From assembly GCA_914767715.1 (NCBI GenBank), contig OU612065.1:10664001-10728000 (forward strand): DNA of 64,000 bases. The letters run 5' to 3'. The first letter of the stretch is position 1. Every line of letters begins with the position of its first letter. The notes under the pieces are model-generated. The model was not told the origin of the DNA. It made no database searches and saw only the letters and a list, made by a program, of their open reading frames with translations. The position numbers were made by a program, and so were the translations under genes. This document shows, one piece after another, positions 46,603-61,600 of the stretch. The stretch comes from Membranipora membranacea. Its lineage: Eukaryota > Bryozoa > Gymnolaemata > Cheilostomatida > Membraniporidae.

Positions 46603-49600
46603 ATGTACTTCCCTATTGGGCTCCCACAGGAGTATAGATTTCCAAAGTCTTCCTCCCTCCCTGAAGAACCAATCGGAATATGTAGTAATCGTGACAGATC
46701 ATTGATACTACTCCTTACAACAGATACACTCCACATCTGGTTTTGCAAGGTAGGTACCAGTCTAATGAACAACCTTTACCTCTACAACTATCTGGAACTG
46801 GTACCAGGTTGTAATGATGAATCAAATGAAGGATAAGGACTGATAGTGATGGGGTCTGAGCCCAATAGTTTCTGGACTGATCCGTGATAGACCAATTAAA
46901 AACTAAGATGATTATTGTTGGGCTAATAATAATGTAATGTAAGTCATTTTCCATAATCTGAAAGTGAAACTATTTTTGAAGGATAATGCTGATAGTACTA
47001 ACTAAGTATTGGTGTGGCATTAACGTATAATGTATTGATGATTATAATCCTGGCCTCAGTTTGATAGGCACATACCATGCAGCGTTGCTTGCTGCATTTA
47101 TGGGCGTTGTGAAATTCACAATAGCAATGTGTTGCGGTGGTGTTTTTATGAATGATATATATCCAACTTTCCAGCAGCAGTCCAATGGCTTCAGGATAGG
47201 GTTGGTTAGGTCAGTCATTTGGCTATTTACACCCCTAGGCTGATCTTGTGCCCATGGCCACCTCAGTATGGTTATTGGTAGCAGGTTTTAGGACTAGTCT
47301 CTAATTGAGGGTTACACATTGGATTTAGGTATGGCAATGAGGTACCTTAGGCCCAAAGCCATGGCAATGAATAGGTGCAAAATAACTCACTCTGTCTTAT
47401 GTGCAAAAGCTATTGCCACTGACTTTGAAGCGATTGCTAAATTTTTGTTGTAGCCATGTGTGCAGATCACAGCTCTACAGCGATCAGCCCACTCTATTGA
47501 AGAAAGAGGCAGAAATGTGCAAGCGGTGTGGAAGTCAGACGCTACTACTATCCTTGTTACAGTGAGTTTATCCAAGCTGTTACCCCTTTCTCAATTGTCC
47601 ACAGAAAGAGAGCAATTTCAACATCTGCAATTTTTTGGGTTATATACATTAAAATCTGCCTGCCAAAGCGGTAGTAAACTTGTGATTAAGCTAAAAATTA
47701 ACATATTCACTCTGCAGAACAGTTAATATCATAACTCAGTTTCCTTCCTGTGGGCCTAGACTTTTCAGGCATGTTTGTTGGCAATAAAATCCAGTAACCA
47801 ATGATCTGATGTGATTTTTTGCCCATGCCCCTGTGTGCCGGCCTTAAAGAGGCCAGAATATACCAGGCTATGATGAGTATATGAATGTACTTTAATGAAT
47901 TTAACCCACCTGCATGATGAAAAATTGCTGAGCACCTTATTTTATCACGCAAATTAAATATATAATTAATTGATTGAAATGCATGTTGCAATCTTTAGCC
48001 TAGTTGATATCTCAGCAATAAAATTTAGCTGTACTCAGATGCAATAATGAACCCTGGCTGGAGTCACTGAGATTTTCAGTTCTACAGTCCTGCAGAAATT
48101 TTTACTCAGATAATTTTCAAATTTAATTTGGCTGGGCCATCCAATATGAAATACATGCCCGTTTTTCAATTCAGTTATGTGTGCTAAGGAATGTAAATCA
48201 CTTCATCGGGTGATCAAAGCTCATGTGATGTTTTGTACCATATAATTTATATAAACATATATATTTATGTACCCGCTTATAATTTGTGTGTGAGACTATT
48301 TGTTATCATTATTTTAGACTGACAAGGGCAGACTGCTGTTTTATAAACTGGAGGTAGATGGCGCTGACAACCAATCTTTGTATCTAAAAAAAGGATATTC
48401 CAGGTTTGTATGAACTCTGTGACATAAATACATAGAATCGTAGTACCCCAAAGGTCGAGGCTGGACCACTGTCTTAGATTGGCCTAGTATGATCATTTAA
48501 ATTTCACTCGTGATTGCCATTGGGAGGTATTATAAGACTATATTAGGATCTGAGTAGGCAGCCAATATTTATCCTAACTGCGATAGAAACCAAACTCAAG
48601 CAGAGTTTTATTGAAAATGGTTTACAAGAAAAAAATATTGTAGCTAGATATTGCTGTGCTAAAATTCATTATTCATCAAAGTAGTAATGGAAAGAAACAC
48701 CCAGATCAACTATAAAATAGAGCTGCTTGACAGAATGGACATATCAAGGAGTAAAAGTTTATTCTCGTAGAACATAATATAAGTTACTGATAATAATTAA
48801 TGCTGAGAATATACCATCTAACCAAACCTGCCAAACTTTTAGACATTGCTGAAGTCAAAACATAAGGAAATGCAGGGCTAGATTTTTGATATAAAACAAC
48901 TCGGACAGATGGTATGAACTGATCATCAAACTAATCCTGTCCACTTTTTTAGCGGACAAAGAGAAAATGGAGCTTGGAAAATGCCATTAGACAGCCACTA
49001 TAATCATTTCTTGAAAGAGGGTTTATCTCATTTTAATATGTCTACTGCATATGAATTTCTTTTTTTCTATTTTCAACTCACAAATTTATTTGAGTAAGAT
49101 TAGCATCAATCTGTGCCATCCACTTTTCAGTCGTAAAAAAATCTAATACTTTTGGTCATACTCTCGCAGACATGTGATTTAAAGAACTGAAAAGTGTTGG
49201 ATTGAGAGGAGAAAGATACGATTTTCTCAGTTTTTACTGTAATAAGCCTTATGATATCATTATTGCAATGACAGATGGTTTAAAAAGTACACATACAGTG
49301 CTGTCCCCAGGATTTTCAGTGGAAAGGTGGGAATGGACAAAAGCACCAACAAACAACTTTATGGTTTGGCTATCTGTGTACAAGTAATACCCGGAACGTG
49401 TAACAAATGGCCTAAGTGCATTTATTGGGCAAGATAGCACCAAATCTCCCCCGAAAAAGAATAGTGAATTTTTATCATGTCTTTCACACTGGCATGCAAT
49501 ACAAAATCAGCTCAGGAACTTTCTTGCCCAAGATCTGGATTAAACTCAGTCCGATTAATTGAGGATAACAGATTAAAAGCTTGAGTTTCTTGTTCTTTGG

Positions 49601-52600
49601 GTGAGGAGGATAAAAATACTTGATGGCATAGCAACACATGTATAGCAGATAAAGACAAATCCTGAATTGTTATTTTCCTAATGAGAATATTGATTTTTAC
49701 TGTGAAACCGATTATTGACAATAGGAAATTGGAAAGGCTCCTTGGATTTGCGGTACGCCTACTCCGCCTTGCTGGGGACAGTACTGCACATACATACGTC
49801 ATAAGAGGAATATATGTAAATGAGTGTTGACATTGGATCGCTCACCTCACTGATTCTCACTTGTTTTGTAGGAAGCAGCACAAGTCTTATGACGCAGTCT
49901 TCTTAGGTGAAGGTATTCCAGCTCTCACTCTCAGGGAACTTCATTCGTTCAATCTAAACGAGAATATTACAAGGTGAATGATGCAAACTAGTCAGTTATT
50001 GGATAATATGTGTGATTCCAGCACTGCAAGGATTTTCTTCCGTTTGATGCTTTATTTAATACTACTTAAAATGTCAAAATAACCTTGAGAATCAGATATG
50101 ATATCAGATATAATTCATTCTTTTATTCTAAGACTGACCAGAACAACCCATAAAATGAATAAAATCTCCAATGTTTGGAATATCAAATATTTTCAGTGTA
50201 TCTGCTCTGCGTGATGAGCTACTTGTGACAACAAGAGAAGGCAGCCTCAAGAGAATTAAATGGGACTGTACCCTAAACGCAGCTAACAGCACATGTCTCA
50301 CTGATATACAGTTCAGTTATGATCTTCAACAATCCAGGGGTGAGAAGATCTCAGTACACTCAGTTTTTATATCCTATTGCTCTGACTTGCTACCTGATAA
50401 TCCAATGCCACCATGCTTAGGAAGATCGTTTGTTATCATTTAGCACTTAAAGTTAGAATTAAATCACAAACCTAATTAACTAAGTAACTTTAACATGAAG
50501 CATATACTGATGTGTATCTGTTGTCTGGAGCAGAAGATTTGATGTCTGTGCTCAAAATTGAATATAACTTGTTTGATTGATGGCAATAGTCATGTCCACC
50601 ATGGCTGACGACCCGGGTGTGTGTAGGTTGGTGAGACCCAGTATAACATTGGCAGATGTATGTTCCACAGTTTTTATCTCAAATATTGAGCTCGTATTAG
50701 ATTGATGTTTTTCTAACATTACACATTGACAGAAATCGCATTCTTAGAATGTTTTATTATTCTGTAGGGCGTCACCTGAAAAACACGAACGAGCATGTTG
50801 TCGATGTTGAGTACAGTCCTTTACTGGGTGGTTTTGTAGCGGTACTCTCAGGGGGCAGAGGTTTCTTTTTATCTGCTCCTCATGCCAGATTTGACCTTCA
50901 GGTACGTGATATAGGTGTAATCCCCTGAGTGTAAGACGTAGGTCCTAAAGCTCTTGATGCTGTTCATAAACACATTGGTTGGACGCTCTTTTATTTTTAA
51001 GATAGCAACTTTTCTATAATGTTCTCCAATAACCTTCTGTTGATACACGCATGCTCTAAGTCATACCCTTACATATTTACAGAATCTACATGGTGTATGG
51101 GCACCAGAGCTGAGGGATGCCACATGTGTTCACGCTAACCATAAATACAGACTTATTGTGTTCGGATGCCAAAGGTAAGCTTTTTTCTTCAGTTTGTATT
51201 TAGATATTTGGGGCTAAATGTCCAGAGGTTTTCTGGGCTAGATTTCTCAAGTATTTATGTCATGTCATTATAGCTGGTTTCTTTGTTCATTCCTTAGTGG
51301 AAAGGGGATAGCCTATCACATAGACCCAGCCACTGGTGCTCTACAGTTATCACATGAACTCACTGTGTCAACTAAACAATATCCAGGTAGGTCATGTCTA
51401 CTCCTCAAACTAATTCTTAATCCACTCTAGATATCTCAATTAAGACTGATTCATTTAGTAAAAATCTGTCCTTATTTCCTTACCGTGGGAAGAACAATTA
51501 TAGCCCTAAAACTCTTGGTTATGGTTAAATATGTAGGCCTACTGGTTTCAAATTTTGTTTAAAACTTTGTGTATACAGATGCAGGGATAGTGGGTGGTGC
51601 GATCAGTCGACTAGCCTGGACACCTGATGAATGCGCTATTATAGCAGCGTGGAGAAAGGGAGGTATAGCAGTGTGGAGTGTTTTTGGTGCTTTGTTGTTC
51701 TGTTCTCTCAAAGCTACTTATGGGTGAGTCGAGGCATTTTTGTCATCTGAAGTATCATTAGATTAACAAAATGCAATCATTCATAGTATATATATAGTAT
51801 ACTATATATATACTATATATATATAGTATACTATATATATGTAGTATACTATATATATACTATATATATATATAGTATATTATATATATATAGTATACTA
51901 TATATATACTATATATATAGTATATATAGTATAGGCCAGAAGCAGCTTTAGCATAAGTTGTTATGGCACGGACAATATTTGATGGCAGGATACTGATCAC
52001 ATTTTATACTTCATTGGTGTATGTTCTGTAAAATTCACCGGGTTTACCCAGTTGTAGTGGTCATATTTAGAAATTAAAATGTGTTTTGTTTTGGCATTAT
52101 ATGTGTGGGGAAATAACTCCTATTCTGTGTAATCTAAGTAATCTAATCATCAGGGAATTCCAGGTTGATATTGCATTGTGGGATTTTGTTGACATGGCAA
52201 TTGATTCACCAAGTAAACTTGGAGAGAAGGCTGCTCGTATCAGACCAGCACAAATTGAAAAATTTCAATTGAATTATGTCAAACTTCTTATGGGACTAGT
52301 ATCAAAGATTATAAATACTTTGATGGCAGGATACTTGATGCTAGTATGATATTGTATGGTCTTAAGACCACTGTCTTGGGGCAATTACAAACAACATTTT
52401 TGACGTTTCAATTGCCTCTTATGTCATTTTTGGGCTGGATATCTTTTGCATAACACATGAGCAAAGAGTTCAATGAGTGCCTCACTTTTCAGAAAGCAAC
52501 CAAACTGTCAGAGTCTGAAAAACTTAGATATACCAGCTTCGCATACTTTCCTAACATGCTAATGACATGATATGGGGATATGCGGTAGCGCTGTCTCTCA

Positions 52601-55600
52601 TCAACCATCTCATGCAATGATAAAACATATACAATGTAGAACCCAGTACTATAGTCTTGACTTGTGCCAACTGCATCAAACTCTTGACTTCCCACTAATC
52701 ACATATCGATAGTGTGAATATTTGGGATATGCAGTAGTGCTGCGGCTGACCTCTTCAACTGGGTACACACTTTTTTCCTACATCAAATTTGTCTCACGCT
52801 ATCATGTTTTGAGCAGTCTTATGTCTAGGCTGCTTTTTGTCTTGTTCTCGTTGAGATGTAGTGCTGTCGCTGACCACCTTTTAAAATGATGTGATATAAT
52901 ATCTTGTTAAAATCATACATATAGTCGTGTTTCCTGCTGACCATATTAATCACTTAACACTTCACTTACCTAACCGATTGTGAAGAAAATTGCAGGTATG
53001 CTGCCGTGCTGCCGCTGACATGATTGCTACAACCGGGTACACTCTCAGTTTTGGATTCAGCGCGTTGTTCTACCCTAGATATACCCTTGTTTTAAACTCG
53101 TAACATTTCACTTATTATTAACGATTTTGAGAAAATTGGCGATATGCTGCCGCGCTGCCGATCTTCTGCTGACATGATTGCTACGACTGGGTACACTAGA
53201 CCAAGTTTGGTCCATTTGCCTGCATTCCGAGCTGCGGCTCCCGATCCACTGGTCACGCCGCGGCGTGACCAGTGGATTGGGAGCAATAGGCATGCAGGCA
53301 ATTGGATAAAACTTGTTCTAGGTTACACCCTATTTCTTTATATTCCGCGCGTTGTTATACCCTTGAAACACCTTTTTTTTAAACTCTTAATATTTCACTC
53401 ATTAAAAGGAATTTTTAGAAGAAATGAGGATATGCTGCCGCGCTGCCGCTGACATGATCGCTACAACTGCGTACACCTTAATTTTGGATTCACCACGTTG
53501 TTTCACTCTAGAAACACCTTTTATTGAATTCTTAACATTTCACTTATTATATGCAATTTTGGGAAATATTGCGGATACGCTGCCGCAAGACAGTATCATA
53601 CTAACCTCATAAAGATCTGACATTATACTTATTGAAAATTTTAAATTTGTCCTGATCTAAGACGAGCAGACTTTTGCAAGTTTACTTGGTAAATAAATTG
53701 GCAAGTCAACAAAATCCCCACAATGCAGTTTCAACCTGGAATTCCCTGAAGATTAGATTAGTAAGATTTCACAGAATAGGAGTTATGTCCCCACACATAT
53801 AATGCAAAAACAAAATACCTTTTAATTTTTAAATATGACCACTACAACTGGGTTCACCCGGTGAATTTTACAGAAGAAACATCAATGAAGTATAATATGC
53901 GATCAGTTTCAAGCCATCAAAAATTGTCCGTGCCATTATTTTATAGAGCAGTTACAGCTAGGCTGCTTCTGGCCTATCAAGTGATGAAGTGGATTAAGTT
54001 GTTACGGTGCTTCTTGCGTATTCACTTGTTATGAACACTAGAATTACGTACCATAGCTTAGTTTGTTGGACATGTTGGAGTTTCTGGGTTAAAATTCTAC
54101 TGGAGTCTTCTGACTACTGTGATCTGTTGGGGCTTCCTGCAAACTGAGAGCAACTTTGCCCCAAGTATGGAGTCATTGCCGTATTTATTCGTCAATCTTT
54201 GTAGTCGTATATTACATTGTTAAAAAATATCCTCCATCCTCCTCTTTGAGAACATTGGTTTACCCTGAGGACCATATCAGCGATGTCAGCAGCCTGACGT
54301 TACAGCGGTTATCAGAGTGTAAGGCAGACATTGATGCCACATTGTGGTGCCATCACATTATCTATCATATTTATTTTGTATTTATTCAGCTTGCCGAGCC
54401 CCTCACAGAACTCATTCATCGTAAAGGCAATGGTAAGTTTTCTCCTTATTCGGACCGATTGGGGAGAACGCGTTACTACCAACTGATAATTAGGTTCATT
54501 GAAATGTAATGAGTTTTATATACATCACTATCTATCCTATCATGAGAATGATATTCACTGTCTTGGGATTTTCTCTTTGATATCATCAAGGCTCTGAATG
54601 ATAATAATATTAATAATATATGGTTTGAAAGAGTTTCCTAACCCTCTTCTAGGTGTGCAATAGTTTGATGTTTCATTTATTACACTCCTTTATATTTAAC
54701 GACCACCCTTGATGACGTCAAGTTGAAGGGACTCTCAAGAGATGAGTCAGGATTCTCACACTAGGTTCAAATTACTGTCTGTAGTGTAGAGTGATTTCAG
54801 TATAACATCATAAGACTGGCAGTGCGCCGATTATAGCTAGGAGAGGCTCAGTCATATCATCTATTAATATTGAGCTATTCATGTGAATTATCCATAGACT
54901 ATAGAATTGTCTGAGACATAACTGGGCGTTTACTAACAGTGTATTAACATCACACAGGAATGGGGAGCTGAAGGGTACCAGCTGTGGTTATCAGCTGAGA
55001 ATGGCGAGCAGTCTTCTCCTTCAGACCTGACCACACTCACCTTAGATGAGCACCTACAGACCCCTACACAGAATGGAGAAAGCTCTCCGCGTAGTCCGTC
55101 CTCTTCTCCTGAACCTGAATCAATAACTCGGGCCCTCAATCAGCAGCTTCAGCGACAACAATTCAGAATCAGGGGAAAATATGACTTCTTACAGATCTAC
55201 TTTGTCAAGTCACCGCTGGCAGTGAACCCGTGTCTGGTGAGTGGTATGCATTGTGTCTTGGATGACATGTGGTTATAAGCATTTAATTATTTTATAAACT
55301 TGGTACACTTCATACTAATTTTTTATACTTTATACACTTCATATTATTATACACTTATATGTTATTGCATGCGGCTAATGTGCTGCTGTTACAGTATTAA
55401 GTGTATTATGTGATTGAGTTGAACTCAGCACTGATCTGATACCGAGATTGTCATGTTTAATGTGACACGTATTCCAACGATTCTCACACATATATGTTCT
55501 GCCATTGTATATTACAGAGTAACCACAAACACTTATTTCTACAATCAGAAGATAAGCTGTATGTTAATCTGGGCAGTGATAAAAATCAGGAGGATGAAGC

Positions 55601-58600
55601 TAGTAATATACTCATAGCTAACAAACAGTGGAGAGTTATCCCTATAAGATACGCTTATCTTGGCAGCAACTGGCCAATAAGAGTGAGTCCTCAAGATAAT
55701 ATGGTGACCCCCAATAAGAAACATTAGCTTTATTCGATTTCTGGTCTCGCAGCTGGATATCCTCGGCCTTTAGTCACAAATTTATCTAAGGATGTAGTGT
55801 ATACATAAAAAATTTGATGTGTAATTTTACTACATGGGACACTGATAATCGATTAAGATTTCAATAATCAAAATAAACCATTTTGCCAAACACAGAATAG
55901 TTTGGGTGTATGAAATAGAATCCTAGCTTGAAAAACAACAAAATAGCAACATTTCTGCTCGCAGAAAATATGACGAAACGGCTACAAAAAGACTACATCC
56001 TTCGCTTCCTTAATCCAATAACAATACAATATAAAATGTTTGAAACCAAATACAAATAAACGTCATTTAGTTGGTGTTCATTGTGTCTTACTACTCTAAA
56101 TTTGACAGTATTCCGCGATGGACGACTCAGGTTTATCGATAGCTATCGCCGGGCGTACAGGTCTAGCACACTACTCACTGCTGAGGCGACGGTGGATATT
56201 ATTTGGTAACGAGGCCCAGGAGAAGAATATGGTTGTGTGTGGAGGTCTGATCTGGTGGAGAGACTTCATATGTGTCGGATGTTTTGATATGATAACTGGC
56301 AAGGATCAGGTATGATTTACCATATGCTCAAATAAATGTGCATAGCAAGTAGAAAAACTCACAATAATTTATTTTTCATGTATGGTGAATTGGAAAGAAA
56401 CCCGTTCAGCGTTCAGTTCTTCAAAATGATTGAAAAGAATACAGTATTGTGTAATATCTGGTGGATTTGAAGCAAGTGTTTTGGTAACTGGTTGGATGAT
56501 TTTTACATCATATTTTTCTTTTAGATACGGTTTTACCCGAGTACACAGAAACTGGATAATGGCTTCAGCACAACCACCATTGTACCATCTTCTATTCTAC
56601 TTATCAACACTTTTCAAGACTACCTCATATGTCTGTGTGCTGACAGGCATATCATGATATTCGCTATTCAAGTCAGAGACATACAAGCAAGTGAGTGTCT
56701 CAATTCGTGCTGTAATTAGGGTATTTTTACCCATTGCGACTTGTTTAGATGATGTAACTGAATCCTTGGTCGATATATTTTCCAACCTGTTCTGTGGCCT
56801 TAATATATCTTGGAATGACTTTAATTGAGCCTTCATCTTTACAATTTTGATAACACTTAGCACACATAACATCACAGTCAATCTTCTTGTCTCAAAAGAA
56901 ATGCATTTAGTCATTATAATTACGAGCTTCTCATCATAGAAGGTTTGCACTTTGCATGTGTTTTACTGTTAGATTTCCGTAGGCCATAGATACTACATGA
57001 TTTGTTGGCAGTTATTAAGTCATGATTTGCATTGGTAGCTAGCAATGCGTGGACTATTGTGAATGGTAAATACTCTTACGCAAGATAACGGATTGTTACT
57101 AGCGGACAACAACTACCCCCATAGCATGAAGCTAGCCAACAGCTTGACTCTTATTCATAAAACCTCCCGATTGATTGATCATGTTAATACCTGTTCTCCT
57201 AGCCAATAGCAGATTGCCTGCTAACCTCCTTTGATTTAGACTGGGTCTTGTTTAAAAAACTTAAATTCTAATCATTGGAAGGATCTGGGTAGGGCTTTGG
57301 AATATTGTGGTATTGTGGTTGTTCTCGTGGTCAGCGTGCCCAGGTGTGTCATGAGACACAAGTCACGACCCGTTTAGGAACCCGATGGCCTGCCCCATCT
57401 GCGGATCAGCTGAACATATTTCGATTCATATTGTCAAAACACTAGCTCTGTGATTGGATGCTGTCTCATGATCGTTACCTTAGTATATGCAGGGAGCTTG
57501 GGACAGTCCCACAGGGAGGATAGGAGAAAGATAATTTCGCTTCGTAAGCAAGGATTGTCCTCTCTTTGCTCACTTCTGCTCTAAGGCGTCAAATAGGGGT
57601 ATATGACATACCTTGCCAAGCAGGACTTGGGAACGACCACCATACCATTAATGTATGATTTTTATATCATTTATTAATGATCTTCTTCACGAAATTGTTG
57701 CTGATTTTAGACACCTCCTGCTTCAAAAGAAAGCTGCCACATTACAATAATCAAATGCTCAAATTTGGTATGCGCTCCTCGTGATAATGAGAGAAGATTG
57801 ATTGTAAGCTTTATGTAGATGTTGTAGTCAGGGCTTATTCTGATTTATAATGGCTGTTTTCTCGCTTCAAGCCTGTCTGATCTCGTTTAAATCTCATGTC
57901 AAAGGGTGAGCGGTCAGTGTGCGGTCACTGCTAGATAGGGCTTATTATCAATCTTCTGATCTGCTCTCTGGGTAGTAGTTATGGCAGATTCTGTCCTGTT
58001 CTCGTTCCACCAGTTAAGCTTTAATTGTTGACTTCATCGTTCAATACAAAATTATTATTTCTATGGATGATTTGAGTGATATTTTAAAGATGTTTTATTT
58101 GATATTTCAGTGCCTCAGCTGGATCTGAGGAGAATACAGGATGTTAGTGTGAACGGATTTATACCTCATCCTATGTGTGTCACATTTATAACTCTCTCTA
58201 CACTCAACGCCGAGACAAGTCAGTAATACTACTTCAGCTGTAAAATGTTTCTAACTTTATTTACTTGTTCAATCAATGCCCATAGTATCAACCGATGACA
58301 TTGGCTGTCAACAACATTGTTTCCGCATTTAACTTTTTGGTTATCTTGATGGCTATGATGCAGTTAGAAACTTCATATTATATTAACTCAATTTCAGGTC
58401 AAAGTAATAAGGATTCCGGTGTTAATAAGTACGATATTCCTGAATCTATACTGATGAATGTTGCGGGACATTTACTCATGTTTCAGAGGGACTGGAGTGG
58501 ACCTCAGCCTAAACAATCCACTAACAGATACAGGCCTGTAAGTGAGACATGATATCACTGTATTAGCTGATTTTATTCCAGCTTATATACTGTCAGCAAT

Positions 58601-61600
58601 ATTTACTAAATCTATCATGCTATCTATAATATCTGAAAGCGTTAATACTGTCAATGCAGTGCTGTGAGCTTTGAAACTGAATATTATATGTGCGAATTTA
58701 CAGTGCTTTCAGCTTCTGCATGCATCACATAACACAATTATTATTCCACTGATATACAGGTGCCGTTTTGTAACCCTATGAAGGTTGCCTCATCAGTAGA
58801 GAATATCTGGGTACCTGAGGTAGATAGTCAGGAGAGAAAAGAGCTTGTAGAATCACTCTGGTTAAGTTCTGGTGCCTCAGGCATGAAAGTCTGGCTAACA
58901 CTCTCAACACAGGTGAAAAAAATAAGACTGGTCAATGGGAAATGGTTTATACACAATAGTTTCCGATTACTGTCATTTATTGGATTCAAAAGCGATATCT
59001 ACCTTTGAATTGTAAAGAAATAAGTGTGTTACTGTATACTTTCATCAACTCCTTGCTTTCAAAATGTCGGAGCAAAGAATCTCTCTCTTCGTATAAACCA
59101 ATACGTAATTCATTTCCTGTTTGTGATTTTACAGTCTTCAGTACAAACACAGAGCTTCATGTCTAAGAGAATAATGCTACCGTTCGCTGTTGACATCTAT
59201 CCACTAGCTGTGTTTGCTGAAGATGCCGTCATACTGGGTGCTGCCAGCGATCATTCTACTAATGAGGTCGTCAGCATTACTCCAGGCACATCGGTGGTCA
59301 CACAGGGGTTAGATTTCTCTACTCTGGAGAGGACGGTAAGTTGGCAGTGCAGCTTTTTCTTGTCTAAGTATTCATAGTTTGCTTCATCTCTTGTATTTTA
59401 CACAAGCAAGACACAGGAATCGATCATTTAATGTTTGTTTTTCTGTTTTTCAGAGTGAAATCTATCTGCATCAGGTGTTAAGACAACTTCTAAGAAGAAA
59501 GTGAGTTCCCTCATTCATGTAAAAGATTTTAGCATTAGCCAAAACGACTGTCCAAATATATGATATTGCCAACTAGAAGCAGGAAGAATGAAATGGATTC
59601 ACTTCCATTCTCCCTGCTGGAAGGGATTGAATTCATCACGTCAGATGGTTGAGGTGCAGTTTACTGTAATTTCAATTTAATTGGTTGCAATCCAGTTGAA
59701 ATTCAATTTTATTTCTCCCGTTTCCTTTAGTTTGGGCTTCCATGCCTTACAACTGGCCAGGTGCTTCACAACACTGCCCTACTTTTCACATATTCTGGAA
59801 CTCTTACTACATGAGGTTCTAGAGGAGGAGGCAACTTCCAAAGAACCCATACCAGGTAAAATATGAGAAATAAGATCCCGAAATTTGCATCATACATTTT
59901 GCTTCTGCTGTCTTACGTCACAATTATCAATTGAGTATATCACTTTGTAGTTCAAATCGAATTATGATAGATGCAGTTGGATGGAATCCCCAGACCATGT
60001 AAATGATCACCCTTTTTGTCCACTACTTTAACTGACTGAGAATTAGTCGGCGGGTTGTGTGTGAATATATTTCCTACTTACGATTTCAGATCCTCTGCTT
60101 CCAAGAGTAGTGATGTTCTCCAAAGAGTTCCCACAGTATCGTAAGACGGTGGCACATTGTGCTAGAAAAACAGAAATAGCTCTGTGGGAACATTTGTTTT
60201 CTACTGTTGGCAGTCCGAAGGCACTCTTTGAGGTATGTCGGTTGTAAGCTGTTGACAGAATAAAATAGCATATCCCCGAAAGTATACAATAAATATGACA
60301 TTTTCATATCCAAGAAGTTGCATTCTGAGTTTAGGAAACCTTTCTATAGCTAACTTTTTTTTGTTCCTTGCTTTATACTTTCTGATTGAATCACCTTCTT
60401 AATATGTTCCTGGTCAACTTCTTCATTGGAAGACATTTCAATAGTTGGTTTATAGTCAAATATGGCAGTTTTATGTAAAGCAATAACTTGTAAACTCACA
60501 GTTGTCCCCTCTCTGAATTTAGGCACACGACTCCTATTTGTCATGTTAAAAGTCTGTCTTTCACAAAAAGTACTGTGACAATGTGTTATAATATTAACAG
60601 GAATGTCTAGTACATGGTGATCTCGATACCGCTTCCTCTTATCTTATCATTCTGCAAAATCTAGAGAAATTCTATGTGAGCCGCCAGGTTGGTACTTAAT
60701 TTTCATCTATGAAGCCATATTTTTGTATAAATTATGTATTTTTATTCTTCTACAGTATTGCTAGAGATCTTTTGTGCTGCTCCTCAGAGATTATCAGATA
60801 ATGAATTATCCCCAAAGAATAGAGATTAGTTTATGCCCTGAACGTATCTTAGCTGAAAAAGTAAATGAAAAGTCCCTCAGCATTTCAATTGACCCTGCTA
60901 TGCATGTGACCAGGTTTGTGTCTGTGTATTAACCTATTAACACTGTCTAGAATGAAATGGTGCCAAGTTTTTTGCTTGGAAATGTTTCAGCACGCTACAT
61001 TGTTACTGGAGTCAGCACTGGAGACCAGATCCTGGCCTCTGGCAAGAGATGTAGTTAGATTTCTCAAGAGAATAGGTAAGAATGCGTTGGTCTATTCCTT
61101 CAGTAACTACATAACTGGCTGTTTCAGTCCCATTTTCAATACTTTCTTATTTCGGAAAACCTTCTATCCTATACATAGATTTAATAATTATTATTATTAT
61201 TAAGTCTATGATCCCATATGTGTACTGTGGCAAGTTTGAACATGAGAAGTTTAGTAGACTGTCTACTCAGGCGTACCATGCCCTTGGTTTCACCTTGTCC
61301 ATATGTTTGTCAACTTGACTACACCCTTGTTTTGTCAGAACAATTCAAAATAACTTCTATATTTTTTCCGATACGTGATCAGTTTTCCTGGCCCTCATTC
61401 ATGATTTCATTAGCTTCCAAGCATGTCACCTCAGTACTTTGATTCTGTGCCCAGATATTGACAATCCTACATCTGCCATCATATCAACCAGTAAGGGTAA
61501 TTTGCATGTCCTTCAAGTATTGACTGGGAATGTTTACAAAATGCTACCCGCCATTACAGCCTCTGTTAATCGCTTTGACCCCTATGAGCTCCTTAAACCT

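Larger units (their letters stand above)
51934..53974. mobile_element. 2.04-kb long-TIR (foldback-like) transposon with TA target site
   Basis: The ends GGCCAGAAGCAGC and GCTGCTTCTGGCC are inverted and each is flanked by TA, a 2-base target duplication as left by Tc1/mariner-type and similar transposases. The inverted repeats run about 370 bases inward (51934 to about 52306, and about 53600 to 53974) with scattered substitutions and small indels. The interior has tandem repeats and a GC-rich palindrome but no transposase, so it is non-autonomous. It lies in the RIC1 intron 51724-54389. Divergence between the arms suggests it is not new. Confidence 0.85.

Noticed and set aside
54156-54509. 117-aa plus-strand open frame as a separate gene in the RIC1 intron
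   Set aside because: The only supported coding part here is the 43-base RIC1 exon 54390-54432, read in a different frame, which joins both neighbours in phase and matches RIC1 before EWGAEG. The longer frame resembles nothing.
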